This document shows positions 14,794 to 29,279 of a DNA stretch of 64,000 bases, piece by piece. The stretch's first letter is position 1, and every line of letters begins with the position of its first letter. The stretch is from Albula goreensis (lineage: Eukaryota > Chordata > Actinopteri > Albuliformes > Albulidae), in NCBI GenBank assembly GCA_022829145.1, contig CM040763.1:9037141-9101140 (forward strand), given 5' to 3'. The position numbers and the translations under genes are program-made. The notes beneath the pieces were generated by a model that saw only the letters and a program-made list of their open reading frames with translations, had not been told where the DNA came from and ran no database searches.

Positions 14794-15718
14794 ACAAATG
14801 TATGCAACATGTGGAATTAATTACATTAAATGTTCTTATCTACACTTTGCTAATTACCATGCTTTTTCAAAGAGTGTGTAAAGATAAACCTCATAACCTT
14901 CACTGTAGTCCCACTCTAATTAAACTGATAAAAAGGACAGAGATAAACCTATCATTTTCATTCCTGCAAAATTACATTTATCTCATTAAGTCAATTACTG
15001 TTGAACTATAACCTCTGTGAACAATCGCTAAATGTTCAGATTTTCACAGCTTTTCAAAATGTGTATTGAATTTCCTATCATGCTAAACATGATTTTTTTG
15101 TTCAGGGTCAAATCATCTAGAGCAATACAAATGAACAAATGAACACACAACAGCTACAATTTTAGGCCAAATTTTTTCCTCAATGTTGATTGTGTTACAA
15201 CCCTGTCATTACAAAACAGCCAGGAAAATGCTTTTTCCTGCAGATATCATATACTTATTTCATACTTCATCACTTATTTTTATTAGGCATTTCCCATTTT
15301 TTTACAGGATTTCAAAAAGTAATAATGTATACATGTGTCATTTGAACATTTTACAATGTATGCTACATACTCTACACTATAAGATTCAGTTTATGAATGA
15401 AAAACTACAGGAGGCTATTCATTTAAATACTCATTTACATCAGAGAATGACTTGGGAGAATCTGTATCCCCTTCATCATTATCCTCAGTTTCTCACATTT
15501 CCTCCTCTATTATAGCTCTTTGAGCTGTAACAGAACCTCATTGGCCAAAAGCCTTTTGCAAATGTTTCATTAGAGAAGGTTTACTTCAAAGACAGACAAA
15601 CAGAGGAGGGAAAGAAATACCAAATTTAACCTACATACATACAAACAGTCAAACAGTAAAACAATCACGTGAATGAGGATGTTCTTTTGTGACACTATGA
15701 ATAGGTGTGCTTTAGGGA

Positions 15719-15722
<4 letters not shown>

Positions 15723-15794
<72 letters not shown>
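15723..15794. repeat. (TG)n microsatellite
   Basis: An uninterrupted 72-base TG run. Confidence 0.99.
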
Positions 15795-15796
<2 letters not shown>

Positions 15797-18700
15797 CACA
15801 CTCTTTTGTTTTCATTCATCTTTTATGGATGTATTTCCCTATTTCTTCTTTACTGTGCATCCTGTGTTTCATTGGGTTTTATAGGTGTTGTTCTAGTCCA
15901 TTTTCTATGCATAAGCCATTAATTAATTGCCTTAATTTTCTGTGTCTACTGCAGGTTGTAATCATTGGTCTTCATAAAGAGAAACAAAGCATGTCTGTTC
16001 AATTTCAAAGTCACCGTTGTTGTTTGGGAGGATTAGTGAACCTTCTCTTTCCAAAAGTAGTCACACAACAAATAATCTGCATGAGAAGACTTGTAAAGTG
16101 TTCTATTTTTATAGAGATTCACATTTTATTAGTTTGTGTTCTTCTGCATTTATAACAGCAGAAGTTAGAAACCTTGCTTCCAAAATCACTCATATTACTA
16201 AAGGGGAATGTAATATTTGCCTTATAAAGGAAAGGTATAATTTAATATAAGAAAATAAGTTGGACCAGTGCACGTTGGCCCCTACTTTGCATGTTTCCCT
16301 GGAAACTTATTGGAAGTTGATACGCCAAAGTGAACCATCCTCCGGTCCAATAAGTAAGGAATAATTTGATTGGTTAAAGCATCCACACACCTTGCTTTGA
16401 GTGCATGGTTTGGCTTTTGATTCAGTGGGGGGAAAACACACTTCTGAAACTGTTCACCTGTAGAACTGGTGGTATGCCCCATACCTCACAGGATACTTCA
16501 GAATAATCCAATGCTAAGGCAGAGTACTTACTTCACACTGTACTTGTCAGTTTATGGACTGAGCCTTGCTCCTCAAATCCCCATGTCTGTTGAATTCCAG
16601 TGCCAAAATTTCGCTTGGCCACCAGTTTCCTCGGTTTAGATAATACCCTTTTTGATTGTAGGGTATGTGTTCAATCATTTATTTCCTTTCTGCTGTGCTT
16701 GCCAGTTCTGTTCTGCAGAAAAAAAAATCCTTGGCAAGCTGCACAGGAACATTGCTGTAGAGTGTTGCTTGGAGGGTATTAGTTTCAAATTTGACCCTCT
16801 TGGTTAAGTTCTCCATGGAATTTCCCCCTTAATTTTACCTTTTAATTGACTAGACAAGAACGGCAATAGTAACTCCTAGTTTACATTTCACTGTCCTGTC
16901 CCAGTGGGTTGAATTATTACTGTGGGTTGAATAACTGTAACAATGTTTCACTTGTCAGTCTCATACATTTGCTGTGCTAGCAGCCAGGCCACACTGATGC
17001 CTGAATGTGAGATGAGTTTGCCCAGCTTCCAGCAATAAGCGCTGCTTACAGATGAAAGGTCAGTCACTGGATTTGATCAATGCTTGACCTTAAAGGAAAT
17101 AAAAGCAAGTGTTGTGTTATTTTTGTTTGTTTACATGTATGCATATTATACATTTCATTTTGTTCTGTTAGCATTTGGTATATGAGTGCGCCTGCTCAGT
17201 AGAGCATTAAATTGGTGATGGATGGAAGACAGGTTCCACACACTCATATGAGCCCATACATCACGCTGAATTATTTAGGAACCTTGATAGTGCTCTGTAT
17301 TTTCATTGTTATTCTAAAAATATTTTTACATTATTGTTAGAGGAGAAACTGCTGTCATGTGCTGTGGGAAATTAATAATGGATGCATGATATTGCTCCTC
17401 TTATCTGGGCTATGCATTCGGAAGCCTGAGTCATGCAGTATTGGCTCCCTTATTCCTCCCTACATACACAATGCTGTTGTGCTGAATATCACAGTCAGAA
17501 TGTCAGCTCCTCAAACACCCATCCCTTTCACATGCTGGTGGAGGATCATAAAGGAATTGGAGATGGAATGGTTTTAAAATCCGTCTCAGGATTTACAGAA
17601 CCTTCAGGATCACTGGGAACCATGTTAAGGTGGTGGACATGAGTGAATCCTCAATTCTATACATTTATACTAACTTGCTTTTAAGTTTTTTTATTCTTAC
17701 CAAATTACTGCATAAGCCTGAAGATAAAACAGTGCGAGACATATAGGTATGTCATGCTTATGTATTTCAAATTAAGTCACTTGAAATGTTGGTATATTCA
17801 AGAACCATGAAAAATTGCTTTTTGGGGATCTATCTATTTTGTTCTTACATGGTTTATTAGTAAATTACTTTTAAATTAGACAAACTTCTTTGTGAAGTGA
17901 ACCATGACACTGTTTTTCCTGTGGGAAAGGCAAGCATTTTGTACTCAGATATTACACATGAGTTGGTATGCGTTGTGTTCTGCCTTCAATATAATAATCT
18001 CTCAAGAAGCGATTTTATCTGATTGCAGTCTCGCCCACGTCCACTCAGAACGAAAAAACAAAAAAAAAATGGCCCAACACATTCTCTTACTCTTTGCCTT
18101 TAAGTAATTTTGTACTGAAGAGGTTTTCAAATGATCAAGAGAGAAATTCCTATAACCAACCAAAATGCTTTTAGTGTTCAACAACAGAAAGCTAGGGGCT
18201 GACAGCAGGAATCTATATACTTACAAAACTATACTAGCATCCATATCTGTTGACAGAGCTGATATCTTGAGCCAATTAGTTGTTTAAATAGTAGATAATA
18301 GGAGTAGTTAGTAACTAATTATAAAACTAATAGTTTACTAACTGGTTGTTTTGATGTAAAATTAATGAGTTAGTTTATACTATAACTGAATTAATCTTTT
18401 TTTACAACAACTATATATATTTTCATTATGAAACCCCACATTTACATGTTTTTATTTAGATTTAAATGTAAGCTTTAACAATAATGTATGAGGGTTAAAA
18501 TGCCCCTTAAAAGGGGACATTTTGTGTTTAACAAATGCTAGATTTTAAAGCCATTGTTTTTTCTGCTGTATTATTCTATGCTGTTTTGCATGGGGGTTTG
18601 CAACATTAATCATTGAAAGCTGTCCACCTGCCTCAAACACTTCCTATTTCCTCTCCGGCTGGAGAGAATGGAGCATCCGGCATCCTGCTGGCAGAGCGCC

Positions 18701-19941
18701 CTTTTATTCAGGCCTGCCAGTACACGATGGCTATCAACAGCTTTACCGCAAACAAGAGAATGTTCAATTGTAACTCAGTGTACATTTGGGCTAGCGTAGC
18801 GAGCACAATGGTTATGAAACCTGACATGTACCTAGGCAAGGAACATCGGTTTCATACTGTAGCATTGAGCTGGAGTCCTATAGGAAACCTCAACCACCTC
18901 AGCAAGATTCCAGCTGCATGGTTGCAGAATATGAGGTGAGTTGAGAGAAATGGCAGCATATGTAATTGAGTCTGACAGGCCAATAGCTGAAATAATTATA
19001 CACATAATCAACAAGTTACTTTACAATGTGAGCCGTGATCTGGTGATGGAATTTTGATTGGAAAATGCAAGGAAAGGAGCTGATTTTTGTTGGAAATGTT
19101 AACTCTCTTACACCCTTTTGCTATGAGTTTGTGTCAATTCACTGTTAAAACAATTGACCCAGACCCCGTTCTGCCCCTTTCAGCACAAATGTTAAAAAAA
19201 ACCATGGATGGAAATACCTCAGTGCAAATATCATTTTCTGTCCTTGTGTACCAGTCTGCAAAGCTCGAAAATATCAATCTGAACCAGTGACAGCTGCATC
19301 TGCACCGGCGCCAGGGTTTTTGCAACATAAATGTTTTGCAAGGAGCCAGCAGAAACAAAATAAACACCATCTTTTAATTTTTTTCATTGTTTAGCATTTT
19401 CTGGATATTTCTGACTGAGAGCTCTAGCTTGGTTTGGCCAATTAAGGATGCACTGCAAAAGTTCTGACTCAAACTATTTTCAGCTGAAAAGCAGTACATA
19501 AGCAGCTATTTTACATTCATTGCAGTCCAATTAAATGTTGATTTGAGATCTCTGATCAAGAAAATGCTGCATTTTGTACAGTAAAACATATAATTTAATA
19601 CTGTGCCCTCAAATATATAAAACACCATACACAGCTACAGACTAATATGCAAGCAATTAAAATTTGTTTTCTGAATACATATTCCAAATAACATTTTTCA
19701 ACATTTAGTAAAGGATCTATTCATAGCTTATGAAAGCTAACTGAGGCAGTGAATCCCATTTTGGTTTCTCTCTGTAAAATGCCTGAGAAGTATCAGGGTC
19801 ATTTGTGTATTTCCCTATTTCAAACAACTTCAGCTGCCCACTATGTCGCTACGTATATTGTCGCTCGAGGAAAAAGGTTTTAAAGAAAATAAAATGCTAA
19901 AAATCTATTGTAAATATGAGGTATGCACTTCAAGAGGGTAT

Positions 19942-20086
<145 letters not shown>

Positions 20087-22244
20087 TATTGGTAGGTGTT
20101 GCACTTGACTCAGAGGCCACCCACGCTCACACCCAGTGCAATAGGGGAGTGCTCAAAGTGAAGAACTCTACAGACCTCACTCTGTTACATGGGGAGCCAC
20201 ATGATAGCAGAGCGCTCTGCCATGCCAGTTCACTCTGGGCCTGTTCAAAGTGAAAGAATGCACTTCTGTTTTTCAGTGTGTAAAGCTGAGACAGGGAAAA
20301 TAAATGGACACATAAGCAGTGGTACTAGGTCTGAATTAACCTCTTTGTTTGGTCATTTGCTGTCTTGCGATGCCAAGACACTGAACTGAGAATGTGGAGT
20401 CACAATGGTTTTCATCTTGTCCCCCTGTTACACCTCCAGTATACTGTTGATCAGAGGGTGGCTACATCTCATATTCAGCACTAGTCAATGCTTCTTTCAG
20501 TAAGGCCAATCCAATGTCCTATAAAACAATGAGCTGCTAAATGGGTTGTGACTGATCAAGTTAAATATTTAGAGGGTATGCTTCTCATTAGGGGTATAAT
20601 GGTGTTTGGTAAGGGGAGCTCAGCACAGACCATAATGTGAACCTAATTATAGAGTAAGAAAATTATATAATTTTCTACCAGTTTTTACCACTTTCTTTAC
20701 CAATTTAATTGTCCATTAGCGAGTGTTTGCATTCCTGATGCTCTCAGTAGGCATACTATGGCCCATGGGCCATTCTTTCTTCATTTATGTGTTTTACATG
20801 TTAACAAAATTAAGACCCAAAACCTGTGTATGTAACAACCGCCAAACTCCTGCTGTTTACCCATTTCACAGTTTCCGTTCATCAGACCTTGTTGTCATTT
20901 GAATATTCAGCATACATTATTTGGTCACTTTTTTGACGTTTGCACCTCAGAGACTGTTTCAAAAGCTGACTGACTAAATACTGATTTATTGACTGCATTA
21001 TCATTTAAGTGTTTGTAGATTACTATGAGAGGAGTAAACATTATGAAGCATTAAATGCAAATAAAGAAAGACAGCCTCTCTGGCATCCATAGGAAAACTC
21101 AAGTGAGGGCCATTTTAATTAGACTGACATCAGCTGTGACAGACAAAATGGCAAAATGCAGGAGGTGCAATAATGAGCCATGCATGCTGGACCACATTTT
21201 TCAGAAAGGTAACGACAGTTACAACAAGCATCTTTGACCTTTAAAAAAATATCAGTGTAAGTTAATAACACATGCAAAACGTCAGTGCTTTCATTTCAGG
21301 TACCATTCACCAACAGCATTCAATCACATACTAAACGGATGAGGTTACTCCTTTGGGACAGTTTGCAAAGTTAAAATGCATTTTCCCCCTACTGTCATGA
21401 CCAAAATTTTCACTACATAACTATGATGAAATCACAAAAGAGCCCTTACATGGTGTTGCTTTTTGAAACTATATTTTTTAAAAGAAGTACCAGCCTCTTT
21501 TGTGGAGCAGGGATTGTGAATATGGTTGTTTGTTACCCCTTTTCCCTGTCAGTTTTTCAGCTTAATTACCAGTTCCTACATACAGCTTATGCAATTTATT
21601 TTGAACACAAAATAAATAAACCCTGAAGGGCAACGCTAAAGAGAATTTGCCTTGCAGAGGCACAGCCACTAGGATTAGAAGAGCGCTCAGCCATTGATAA
21701 ACTTCCGTTCGTACTGCTCGGATGAGACAAATATACATCACTCTGTGAAGGGCCCTGATAAAATTCCAAAGTTTAAGCAGGTCATGTCCAACTCTTAACA
21801 CTTGTTTAATAGAGTGCAGAGAAATATGGAGGAAGGTATAATAAGTGTTTAAGCTGCTGCACATCAAGTGACTTAAATAGCAAGTACATGAGAGCTTTAC
21901 TTTTCCTCTTTACAATTTCCATGTCTTAAAAACAACAAAAAAGGAATTTTAGTTATACAGAGCAAGTTAATTCTTTCATAAGTAATAGCGTGAAAAATGT
22001 TTAAGTATAGTAACACCCATGTTGCAAATTTGAAAATATGTAATCATTAAATGAAAAAAGCAAACTAACAATATTACCCCCTAATATCTTGTAGTTAACA
22101 GAAGGGTTTGTTTCTTTGTTGCAGCATGTTGGTCATTTTTCTCTGTGGTCAGAACAGACGAGCTGGAAAGGTGATTGAACTGACGTGGTTTTAGTTGGAG
22201 TTTTGTCACGCATTGCCTTTTTATGGCAGATTTACCTCACTGTG

Positions 22245-22400
22245 TTTTTTTTTTTTTGCAATTGTATTGCTTAATTATACTTTTTAATTAACCTCACGGA
22301 TTCTGTGTGATTATGTCGGCAGAATTAATCAGGCAAATGGCATAATCATCATTGTCATTCTTCAGATCGCTTTTAAAATTGTGAGAACAGATTCTCTCCC
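22245..22400. promoter_or_regulatory. Candidate conserved enhancer
   Basis: Clustered ATTA/TAAT cores (ttgcttaattatac, tttttaattaacctcac, agaattaatcaggcaaatg) sit in a complex, non-repetitive stretch. Inferred from texture only. Confidence 0.3.
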
Positions 22401-22589
22401 CAAAGCAAGGCTTCCTTCAGGGACGTGCTAAACGAGTATCCCTGGGATACAGGCCGAGGGGCAGAGAGCCTTCTGCCCTTCACACCGCTCCCACGCGTGC
22501 TCCACCAGTTTCCTCTCCAGATCCTACAGTCACATCACTCTGTCAATTAAGCCCCCATTTGCATTGCTAAAGGTCACGCTCAGATGTTT

Positions 22590-22668
22590 GAGAGACAGGA
22601 GAGAGGGAGGGAGAGAGAAAGAGAGAGAGAGAGGGAGAGAGAAAGGGGGAATGAGAAAGTTAGAGTGA
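22590..22668. repeat. GA-rich purine tract
   Basis: Degenerate (GA)n/(GGGA)n sequence with almost no pyrimidine on the + strand. Confidence 0.9.
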
Positions 22669-24119
22669 GAGGCGTAGTGCCTGTGTTCGTGAGTGTGCCT
22701 CTGCGTTTGGAAGAGCTCAGCTTGATTCAGGGCCCACCCACGCACACAGTCAATGCAACAGAAAGTGCTGAAGTAGAAGTGTGCTGACCTATGAGTTCTT
22801 CCCTTAAAAAAGATTCTTTTTCATGAAAATAGAGCAGAAGATTTAATAACCACTGAAGATAAAAGTAAGTAGATACCATTTTCCCCTTTTTTTACAGCTC
22901 CTTCATTTTACCCTTGATTTCTTGAATTCTTTACCACCCCTTTCTGTGCTTTATGGGTACTTCTACCAGGGAAATTCAGAAGAGGCAGACGCTTTAGAGC
23001 AATGAATTTAGCTGTTGTGATTGGTGGCATATTTGTTAAAACAGCAACTTGACACTAAAATATATCTGATCTTGAAAGGTTCTGTACTGCAGTCCTTCTG
23101 CTTCAGTAGAGTAGATGCAGGTACATGTTTCATGTTTCATGGAAAAAATTTAAAGAATTGTGCTTTTTAAATTCTTCTTATCTGGGCACAGGCTATGATG
23201 TGTCTATTAAGTAAATTGAGGTAACCTTTAAACATTGTGAAAGTGTATATTCACAGGCTCACCCATGATCAATAAAACAGACAGGGAGCATAAAGAAATT
23301 CCATGTCATGTCCCTATTCTTGGGGGCTAAGGGACAGCCAGTGGTACACATATAATGGTGTTAGCATTGTTTGAGTTGTGTTTTTGTGAACTCCTAGGGA
23401 CAGATTGTTGCTAATCACTTTTGAAAGAGTCTTCAATTCAATACATCAGAACAATGGAGCAGAAATGACAAAAAAATCTATTTATATTATGATTATGCAT
23501 AGGAGTGAGCACCTTTTTGATAGTGAAAACAAAATTTGTGAACTCAATGAAATGAATAATTTACTATTGATGGGAAACATGAAATCCAAAGCTATCAGAC
23601 AAAATGAAGGTTGATTAAAACATGGTTTTACTTCTTTCTATCCTTTATGGAGCTCAAGGAACAATGGCAGTCTGGACAAAATCTATACTTGTAAACCATG
23701 ATCGACCAGTGTAATCACAATGTATTTCAGTGGATTTGTGCTCTTGCGAAAAAAATAAAAATCAAGTCCCAAACAATTGCTATGTTTAGGATTCATTTCC
23801 GGAGTGAATTAGGACCACTTATCTAGGCCTCGACCACCCTGTTGCTAGGCTTTGAGAAGAATTTGTGCAGAATATTCATTAGCCCTGTTAAAAGTGAGTA
23901 GCTGAAGATTGATTTCTGCAAAACAACCCCAGTCCTTCAGGGCATTGCCGGATTTCACTTTTATAAATAGCATGAAAATTAGGCTTTTGTTTGGGCCTCC
24001 CAAAAATCAATTGAAAAAGTCATTTGAAAAATGGGAAAAGCCATTGTTATTGCTCTGGAGGTCTCAATTTCAAAATAAATTAATAATATAAGAAAACAAA
24101 TATCCTATTTGTTCCATCA

Positions 24120-24335
24120 GTTATGCATATTATGCACTCAACTCCCCCTCTAATTAAGGAAATTAATAAGATTCCAACATTAATTAGTGAGTTGAACAAT
24201 GCTTATCCAAGCCGCAGTTCATTAATAGCTTTATATGTTTCGTTTACTTTGTCCATAAATGAATTAAAATTAATTTATGACTTTGTCTTTGGTTGCTACT
24301 TTTTTCTGGTGGTGCAGCATTAAATATTTAACGCT
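24120..24335. promoter_or_regulatory. Candidate conserved enhancer
   Basis: Dense homeodomain- and octamer-like cores (ttatgcatattatgcac, cattaattagtgag, cattaatagc, aattaaaattaatttatg) in unique sequence. Inferred from texture only. Confidence 0.3.
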
Positions 24336-25844
24336 CGGTTATGAAGTTGTAAAGAGTGTTTACCAATAGAATGTTTCAGCTCCATTTATACCTGAAACGT
24401 TTTTGGAGGTTGGTGTTTGTTCTATTTATGATGTCTTCCTTCACCCCATGTTATTTTTTGAGTGTAGCAAACAATAAATGCACTCAGTCTACACCCAGGT
24501 GCTATCACTGCACCTGCCTTCCAGACCCACAGGCTAATTTACACAGAAAAGTCCAATATCCAAACTCTTCTTGGTTTCTTGCCTTAAATGTATTGGTTTG
24601 GACCATTTAGGAGAAATCCATTGAGTACTCCAAAAATGCCTTTACTGTCATATATGGGATGTTTTAATCAGGAATGGGAATGTTCTGTTGTGCATCACAA
24701 CTAACCTCCTAAAATGACTGTGCTACCTCACATGTTGGATGACATAGTCATCCAAGGATAATACATGTATAAAATGTGTAACACTACACCCTCCAGGTCT
24801 GGACTTGTGAACCCCTGCACAAGAGCAAGGTGCCTGCCACTATCAAAGCCACTAATATTTACAACCCTTACAACCCTTAAAAAACAATCTGTAATGTTTA
24901 ACACTCTTTAGGGTCAAGTTACCATCGGTTTGCATGTACACAACCATGTAAAACTATTACCATGCAAGAGCATCAGGGGTGCATCTAGCAGGTGCAAAGA
25001 GGAACACATGTGTTGAAAGTTAAAGATTGCCATTTTTTTTTCTTTTTTCGGTTTGCTTGACTGAATTTCCAGAATTGAGTGTCCCTGCATTAGTTTGCAA
25101 AATCATGAGAGAAGGTCACACAAATAGATTACTTAGGCACATGTAATGTGATTTAGTCAGCCCGAAAGCCATTTTGCGAAAGGTAATTTTGTTTGCAATT
25201 TAGTAAGAATGAAAAGCAGGTATTAACAGACACTCAATCAGTAAGGTGACAGCTCTCACAGGAGACACGCTAATAATCAAAGAGCACAACGTACTGAATG
25301 GATATTTTACACTAGTGTACATCTCTTCAGAGTGTCAGACACAAAATAAAAGATATAGGCTATATGCATTGTGAATCAATTCAAGAGAAGTACCCTGCTG
25401 AAGGGTACAATGGCTGTTCCCTACTTGGGGATCAAAATTAGAAATATCACATCGGTAGACTGCTAAAGTGAGTCAGAAACCGAGCCCCTTGCCATTACAC
25501 TACACCAGTGTCCATTAACCATGCATCATATTCCACAGAATCCATCTCTTAAAGTTGTATCTTGATTTCAGGGTCCTGTATAAGCTGTACACCTGGGGCT
25601 CACTCTCTCTCTCCAATCCCATAGTGATAGAGCTGAGGCACTGTCGTTGCTTTAACCACTGTGCCAGTGTGCATAAGTGCAAAAAGGTCTCAGAGATGTG
25701 GAGTAAGACAGGTGATCTGGAAAGACTTTGTGCTCTTCACGCTGTACTTGTAATTTTCTTGGAAGTAGGCAATGTTATCCCTGATTGTTTAAAGTCAAGT
25801 GTATACTTGTGTGGTACTATTTGCATGCTTTTACTGCAATTCCT

Positions 25845-25995
25845 TTGATTGATGCTGTGTGTTACTTCATGTCCTACTTGCTATTCTGTACCACTGCCCT
25901 TGTTTTCATGGCTCACATGATATTCACTTTCTGTATCCCACCATCAAGACTCTATAAGTCACTCTGAATAAGAGCATCTGTCAAATGAATTAATC
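25845..25995 (+). mobile_element. L2/UnaL2-like LINE or SINE 3' end fragment
   Basis: The stretch contains catggctcacatgatattcac and ends ataagtcactctgaataagag followed by catctgtcaaatgaat. This resembles the common fish L2-type 3' tail (AAGTCGCTCTGGATAAGAG then CGTCTGC). No reverse transcriptase remains. Confidence 0.65.
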
Positions 25996-26210
25996 ATCAC
26001 AGGCACCTTTCCCAACATAATTATTTCATCGGGCAGATTATCCTGAACAACTCTTGGGGACCCATTTTAAATACGCAATCAAGGCTCGCAGACTGAAGCG
26101 CAAGGCCTAGTGTGGTTCAAGATCACGTCCGTCCAGATCAATGCTGGGGGTAAGGGCCTCAGCCCAAATGGAAACAGTGTAAGAACAAGAGGCAGGGGAA
26201 ACCAGTTTGA

Positions 26211-26256
26211 TGGGTTAGGGATGGTGTCGCTAACCCACATCATTTACCCTAACCCA
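26211..26256. repeat. Telomere-like inverted repeat
   Basis: tgggttaggg (26211-26220) and ccctaaccca (26247-26256) are perfect reverse complements. Between and overlapping them is a direct repeat of ctaacccacat-like sequence. Only one hexamer unit of the TTAGGG type is present on each side. Confidence 0.8.
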
Positions 26257-28393
26257 CATAATTTTGCACAACAATTATCGTAATGTGGGGTGTTTTTTAG
26301 TTCTGAGAAGCGTATTTGTATATATGGATTCATCTTTTGAAGAAAATAAATTGTATTTGAATAGGAGTATGTTGGTGTGTAATACATGTACTAGTACATT
26401 GGCAATTTGTATATGTACCAACACCTCATCTCTCTCCATCTCTCTCTGTCTCTCTCCCGCTCTCTCTCACCAGCCCCATATACCAATTATTGGCTTTTTC
26501 AGTGTACATTCCTACATTTAATTTTGACCACAAAAGACAAGCTGTCATCTGGACTTCAACTTGTAGTTAGTCTAAAATAAAGTCAGCTATTTTCGAAGTG
26601 TATATTAATGTAATGGCTGATGTCAAGTACCAGTGTCTTATTAGCAATTAGTGTCTCCTTGTCATCACTAGAAACATAAAAGGATCATTAGTTTGTCATT
26701 TCATTGATCGTTTTTTTTTCCTGGCTAGTTATAAAGGTCCACAGAATGTCATCACCCAAAAGTATGAGACCTTTCTCCCTTTCAAATTATATGCCTTTCT
26801 TGATCTTGATGCAAAGTTAGTCTCAAGCCTCACTTGCTACTGTGAATATGTTGTATATGTTTCCTGTCTCCACGCCTTACCCTAAAAGGCAGAACCACAG
26901 ATCAGATATACATTTCTCAATGAACACCACATTGGTCTCAATCTCTTGCTGTATATAATTCTGAGTGCAAACAGCTATAGCCATTGACTGATTGTTCATT
27001 GGGATACTATTTATATACTCTATTACAAGTGCCATGTTGTAAAAGATATATATTATCTTTGTTTCACCTTATACTTCCTCACCTAATAGTTTAAAAACTG
27101 AAAATGAATAGATGTTTCTGTATGGGGACAGTCTTCAAGACATGACTAGAACAGGAATAAACCTGTGTCTTCCATGAAGATGATAAACATCTTGGGAAGC
27201 TCTGGCACACAATTCAAAACTCTTTGTGAGTTTTAAAATACCACTTGAATTGGTGGGGAACTTTGAGGTAACTCATGTACTCAGTGAAGCAACATGACTC
27301 ATCCAGATAAGAGGATTTGAATTATGTATGGCCTTGGGGTACTGTATACTAAGCCCTGTAAATCTCAGAGACTATGTATTTTCGTTACTTAAGTACATTT
27401 ACACAGAAAGGTATAATAATGCACACGCAAGCTGAAGAATTATTTCTTATCTGCAGGAACTGTGCCAATAGACTGACTGATGAAAAACAACCAAAGGAAC
27501 ACAAAGAGTTTGCAGTTCAATACCCCCTTCATTTCACATACCTCTGAAACTCACATGCAAACTGGGCTTAAAGCTTTGTTACCTTAGAATGGACTGCTCA
27601 AGCAAAACAGGCTGCATGCTGACGTCTGTGATACCAGAATCTGTTTTTTATTTCTTTGCTACTGATACAGAAACCAAACAAAACTCCCGAACTGATAGTC
27701 CTGAGAAGGTATACCCTGGCAGATTACTATATGTCTATCTGAAATAGGATCTTTCTCAATTTATTCGTATCCAAGCAAGACAGTGGCTTTAAGCAAACAA
27801 ACTGAACTATTACATGGCTTTGCAAATCAAAACATGCAAATCCTTGTCAAAAATATTTAATAGTGTTTTCCTTGTGTGCATAATCCCAACACAATTTTCA
27901 CAGGAATCGGATCAAAAAAACATGACTGTTGGTAGAAGGCATATAAAAAAATACATCACAGGCACTTGGATAAAAAGATTATTTATTTCATCTCTAAAGT
28001 TGTGAAATTCAGTAAAAATACAGGTTCACTGAGCGCTCTGCTGAATTTTATAATTATTTAATCGTAATTTCTGGGGTTTATAAAATGGTTTCACTAGCGT
28101 TTCAAAGAAACCCTAATAATCAATAGAGGATTGATATGACTGTTGGTCATCTTATGGAATTCATCACATAATGTTGTCTGTTGGAAGATTTGCTTCAACG
28201 CTCTTGCAAGACTGGACAAAAACACACATGTTCAGGCTCTGTACTGTTGCTCATAAATTTGGCATTTCATGTGTCTAGACACCAGTGTGTGGTCATATGA
28301 TTTAGTGATGACTCAAGTCTTTTAGGGACCTAAAGCAAGATTTTTATGGGGGTGCTCCTCACTGGAAGTGTAGCTGAAACAGATAAGCCATCC

Positions 28394-28413
28394 GAACACT
28401 AGGGGGCGCTAAG
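28394..28413 (+). promoter_or_regulatory. CTCF-like motif (forward)
   Basis: gaacactagggggcgctaag closely matches the vertebrate CTCF core (CCASYAGRKGGCR). It lies about 1.6 kb upstream of the proposed fat1 exon 1. Binding is not shown. Confidence 0.5.
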
Positions 28414-29279
28414 TGGTCACTAATTATGCTGTCAGTACCTGTATCTGACCTCAGCCTGTGATTGACAAGCTCTTACACTGACTTGGCACAGCTTCTAGAG
28501 TTGGCGTCAGTGAATTTAAAGTTGTTTCTTGAATTGACAGAAATGAAATAGAATTATACTGTTAAGTGCTCCAAGATAGAAATATTTGCAATAGCCATCT
28601 GCATGTATGCCCACATGATGTTTATGTTGAGAAACCGAGCCCCTGATGCTTTTTATTTATTTTTACTGCATCTCAAAATACACTTCAATCATTCCGTTTC
28701 CTTGTTACATAAAAAGGCCTCTGGTTTTTGATGTCCGGACCATCTAAACATTCTCAGTTGTCTGCTTGAAGAATCACTGGGGAACAAGTGCTGCAGGCAT
28801 AGTGTGCTCTCTCTTGTCAACCAACAGTTTCAGCTGGCACACTGGAAAGCGCAGAACTTGAGCATGTCAAAAATAGCTTCATGACCCCTGGAAACCGGTA
28901 GTATGTCCTTTCAGAGAAATCTGAAAATAAGACAGTAATGATGGCAAAAAATGCTATTGTGTACTATCATATTCTGTTCGTTCTATGAACAGCCTTGTTT
29001 TAGGACGTGGGAAAGCAAGCGAAGTAACAAAGCAAGCCGAGTTTCTGGTTGGTTTGTAATCTGATACTCATTGCTATTTAAAAAAATATAAAGGTATATT
29101 AAGGCTGGGTCTAAAATAAATAAATAAATAAAAACTTACTGTGTGTGGTGTGCCTGTACTTTGAGGTTTATTGACCAACAGAGAAGGAAGTCTATTCGAA
29201 ATGTACACCAAAGAGTGTGTACATTTAGCAAATAAGTAACCCTTGCACAGTAGATTTTCTTTGATGATGATAACCAGTC

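Larger units (their letters stand above)
24335..29270. other. Upstream intergenic DNA, no gene recognised
   Basis: An L2-like 3' tail lies at 25845-25995, a telomere-like inverted repeat at 26211-26256 and a CTCF-like motif at 28394-28413. The remainder shows nothing beyond AT-rich non-coding sequence. Confidence 0.7.

Noticed and set aside
28620..28650. Repeat of the phrase gaaaccgagcccct at about 25478 and 28632
   Set aside because: Only about 15 bases are shared and the flanks do not align, so a shared SINE origin cannot be supported.
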